Positions 36,235-37,913 of a stretch of DNA of 37,913 bases are shown here, piece after piece. Within the stretch, counting starts at the first letter, position 1, and each line of letters opens with the position of its first letter. The translations under genes and the position numbers were made by a program. The notes under the pieces are model-generated. The model had not been told where the DNA came from. It saw only the letters and a program-made list of their open reading frames with translations, and ran no database searches. Origin of the DNA: CAYNSB01 sp964399625 (GTDB lineage Bacteria; Planctomycetota; Phycisphaerae; Phycisphaerales; UBA1924); contig CAYNSB010000037.1 of the NCBI GenBank assembly GCA_964399625.1, positions 1-37,913 of the forward strand, written 5' to 3'.

Positions 36235-37913
36235 ATGTCCAAGAGCGCGGCGACACGATCTCTCTTCGAACCGTCGATCCTGAAAGGCGCAATCGTCGAC
36301 TCTCTGCGGAAGCTCAGCCCACGCTCCCAGGTCCGCAACCCGGTGATCTTCGTGGTCTTCGTGGTGAGCATCCTGTCCACGGCGCTCTGGGTGCACGCGT
36401 TGACCGGCAAGGGCGAATCGTCCGCGTCGTTCATTGGATGGATCGCGCTCTGGCTCTGGTTCACCGTCCTGTTCGCCAACTTCGCCGAGGCCATGGCCGA
36501 GGGACGGGGCAAGGCGCAGGCCGCGAGCCTCCGCAAGACGCGAGGCGACGTGAACGCAAAGAAGCTCGACTCTCCCTCACGGGACGCGAAGCGAAGCTCG
36601 GTTCTCAGCGGGAGCCTGCGCAAGGGCGACCTTGTTCTGGTCGAGGCCGGCGACATCATCCCCGGCGACGGAGAGATCGTCGAGGGTGTCGCCTCGGTGA
36701 ACGAGTCGGCGATCACGGGGGAATCGGCGCCGGTCATTCGCGAAGCGGGCGGCGACCGGTCCGCGGTGACCGGAGGAACGACCGTCCTGTCGGACTGGCT
36801 CGTCGTGCGCATCGGCGCCAATCCCGGCGAGACATTCCTCGATCGCATGATCTTGCTCATCGAGGGGGCCAAGCGCCAGAAGACACCCAACGAGATCGCG
36901 CTCGACATCCTTCTTGCCAAGCTCACGATCATCTTCCTGCTCGCGTGCGTGACGCTGCTGCCGTACTCGCTCTACTCCGTCAAGGCCGCGGGATCGGGCG
37001 CTCCCGTCACCGTCACGGCGCTCATCGCCCTGCTCGTCTGCCTGATTCCCACGACCATCGGCGGGCTGCTGTCGGCGATCCGAATCGCGGGCATGGACCG
37101 TCTCGTGCAGGCCAATGTCATCGCCACGAGCGGCCGGGCCGTGGAGGCCGCGGGCGATGTCGATGTGCTCCTGCTCGACAAGACGGGCACGATCACCCTC
37201 GGCAATCGCCAGGCGAGCCAGTTCATCCCAGTGGACGGCGTGAGGGTGGAGGAACTCGCCGACGCGGCGCAGCTCGCGTCGCTCGCCGACGAAACACCCG
37301 AGGGCCGAAGCATCGTCGTGCTCGCGAAGAAGCACGGGCTCCGCGAGCGGAACATCCATGAACTCGGAGCGACGTTCACGCCGTTCTCCGCCCAGACTCG
37401 AATGAGCGGCGTGACGCTCCACGGCGCGGACGCCCGCGAGATCCGCAAGGGCGCGGCCGACGCGATCGAGGCCTATGTCACTCGCATGTCCGGCCGCCCA
37501 AGCGAGCAAGCTCGGCGAATCGTGGACGAGGTGGCCAAGCGAGGCTCGACACCCCTCGTCGTCGCGGAAGCAAAGGGCGGGCGAACGCTGGGTGTGATCG
37601 AACTCAAGGACATCGTCAAGGGAGGGATCGCCGACCGCTTCGCCGAGATGCGACGCATGGGCATCAAGACGGTGATGATCACCGGCGACAATCCCCTCAC
37701 CGCCGCGGCGATCGCGGCCGAGGCCGGCGTGGACGATTTCCTCGCGCAGGCCACTCCCGAGAACAAGCTCGAGCTGATCCGCAAGCACCAGCAGGGCGGA
37801 CGCCTCGTCGCCATGACGGGCGACGGGACCAACGACGCCCCGGCGCTGGCGCAGGCCGACGTCGCCGTCGCGATGAACTCCGGCACTCAGGCCGCCAAGG
37901 AGGCCGGGAACAT
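36235..37913 (+). CDS. kdpB: K+-transporting P-type ATPase subunit KdpB, C-terminus beyond window
   Basis: The catalytic P-type ATPase subunit of the Kdp pump; 559 residues are in the window and the gene runs off the right edge. The actuator-domain motif is ITGESAPV, the membrane Pro motif is CLIPTTIGG, the phosphorylated Asp is D315 in DKTGTIT, and the hinge motif is MTGDGTNDAPALAQADV near the end. These show that all catalytic motifs seen so far are intact. The ATG at 36235 lies 25 bases after the kdpA stop; another ATG is at 36230 in a different frame. GGAAAG upstream may serve as the ribosome binding site. kdpC and possibly kdpD/kdpE are expected to follow outside the window. Confidence 0.96.
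   Translation, partial: MSKSAATRSLFEPSILKGAIVDSLRKLSPRSQVRNPVIFVVFVVSILSTALWVHALTGKGESSASFIGWIALWLWFTVLFANFAEAMAEGRGKAQAASLRKTRGDVNAKKLDSPSRDAKRSSVLSGSLRKGDLVLVEAGDIIPGDGEIVEGVASVNESAITGESAPVIREAGGDRSAVTGGTTVLSDWLVVRIGANPGETFLDRMILLIEGAKRQKTPNEIALDILLAKLTIIFLLACVTLLPYSLYSVKAAGSGAPVTVTALIALLVCLIPTTIGGLLSAIRIAGMDRLVQANVIATSGRAVEAAGDVDVLLLDKTGTITLGNRQASQFIPVDGVRVEELADAAQLASLADETPEGRSIVVLAKKHGLRERNIHELGATFTPFSAQTRMSGVTLHGADAREIRKGAADAIEAYVTRMSGRPSEQARRIVDEVAKRGSTPLVVAEAKGGRTLGVIELKDIVKGGIADRFAEMRRMGIKTVMITGDNPLTAAAIAAEAGVDDFLAQATPENKLELIRKHQQGGRLVAMTGDGTNDAPALAQADVAVAMNSGTQAAKEAGN

Overview
The window is G+C-rich bacterial DNA with genes packed closely on both strands. It most likely comes from a planctomycete of the Phycisphaerae. 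The best taxonomic clue is the secreted protein at 28990-30693, which ends in two tandem 30-residue repeats of the 'YANCDGST...LSAADFAC...FRAG' type. These are GC-type dockerin-like repeats that I associate with Phycisphaerales. Outer-membrane barrels, a lipoprotein signal, a Ser/Thr kinase with a long TPR tail and an RsbU-type phosphatase fit a Gram-negative planctomycete. A topoisomerase VI A subunit, rare in bacteria, is compatible with that but does not prove it. I saw no tRNA, rRNA, CRISPR array, insertion sequence or prophage gene; gene order looks chromosomal.

Layout, left to right. 1-4330: a truncated homogentisate dioxygenase, a GmhA-type sugar-phosphate isomerase, an SRPBCC protein, a GH20 glycosidase and MscL with a clear intrinsic terminator. 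4482-9308: a DUF481 barrel, a PilZ-receiver-Hpt-like regulator, topoisomerase VI subunit A without its B partner, a HAD phosphatase and a small zinc-ribbon membrane protein. 9444-13555: an M42 aminopeptidase, YgfZ, an M20 dipeptidase and a small membrane protein. 13610-17147: a large two-helix membrane protein followed by an ABC ATPase, with no recognisable permease. 17239-21781: two tandem paralogous secreted thioredoxin-fold proteins, then a sensor phosphatase. 21868-28934: a prolyl oligopeptidase lipoprotein, a TylF-like methyltransferase, a Ser/Thr kinase, a Cys/His transglutaminase-like protein and a small unknown. 28990-33972: the dockerin-repeat protein, a polytopic 4Fe-4S ferredoxin/TPR fusion and an outer-membrane barrel. 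34117-37913: the start of a kdp potassium-ATPase operon (38-aa leader protein, kdpF, kdpA, kdpB), cut by the window end and carrying a 10-N assembly gap inside kdpA.

How the genes relate. M42, M20 and S9A peptidases together with homogentisate dioxygenase suggest the organism breaks down peptides and aromatic amino acids (inference). MscL and Kdp both serve osmotic and potassium balance but lie at opposite ends. Most genes stand alone with their own leaders. The tight translational couplings are in kdp (ATGA overlaps); YgfZ-M20 and the membrane protein-ABC ATPase pair are closely spaced.

I found no complete, clearly novel multi-gene system. The best leads are the orphan Topo VI A subunit, the PilZ-REC-degenerate Hpt protein, the unnamed 38-aa kdp leader protein with a KdpE-like repeat upstream, and the ferredoxin-TPR fusion. 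All coordinates and motifs were read by eye; no database search was run.
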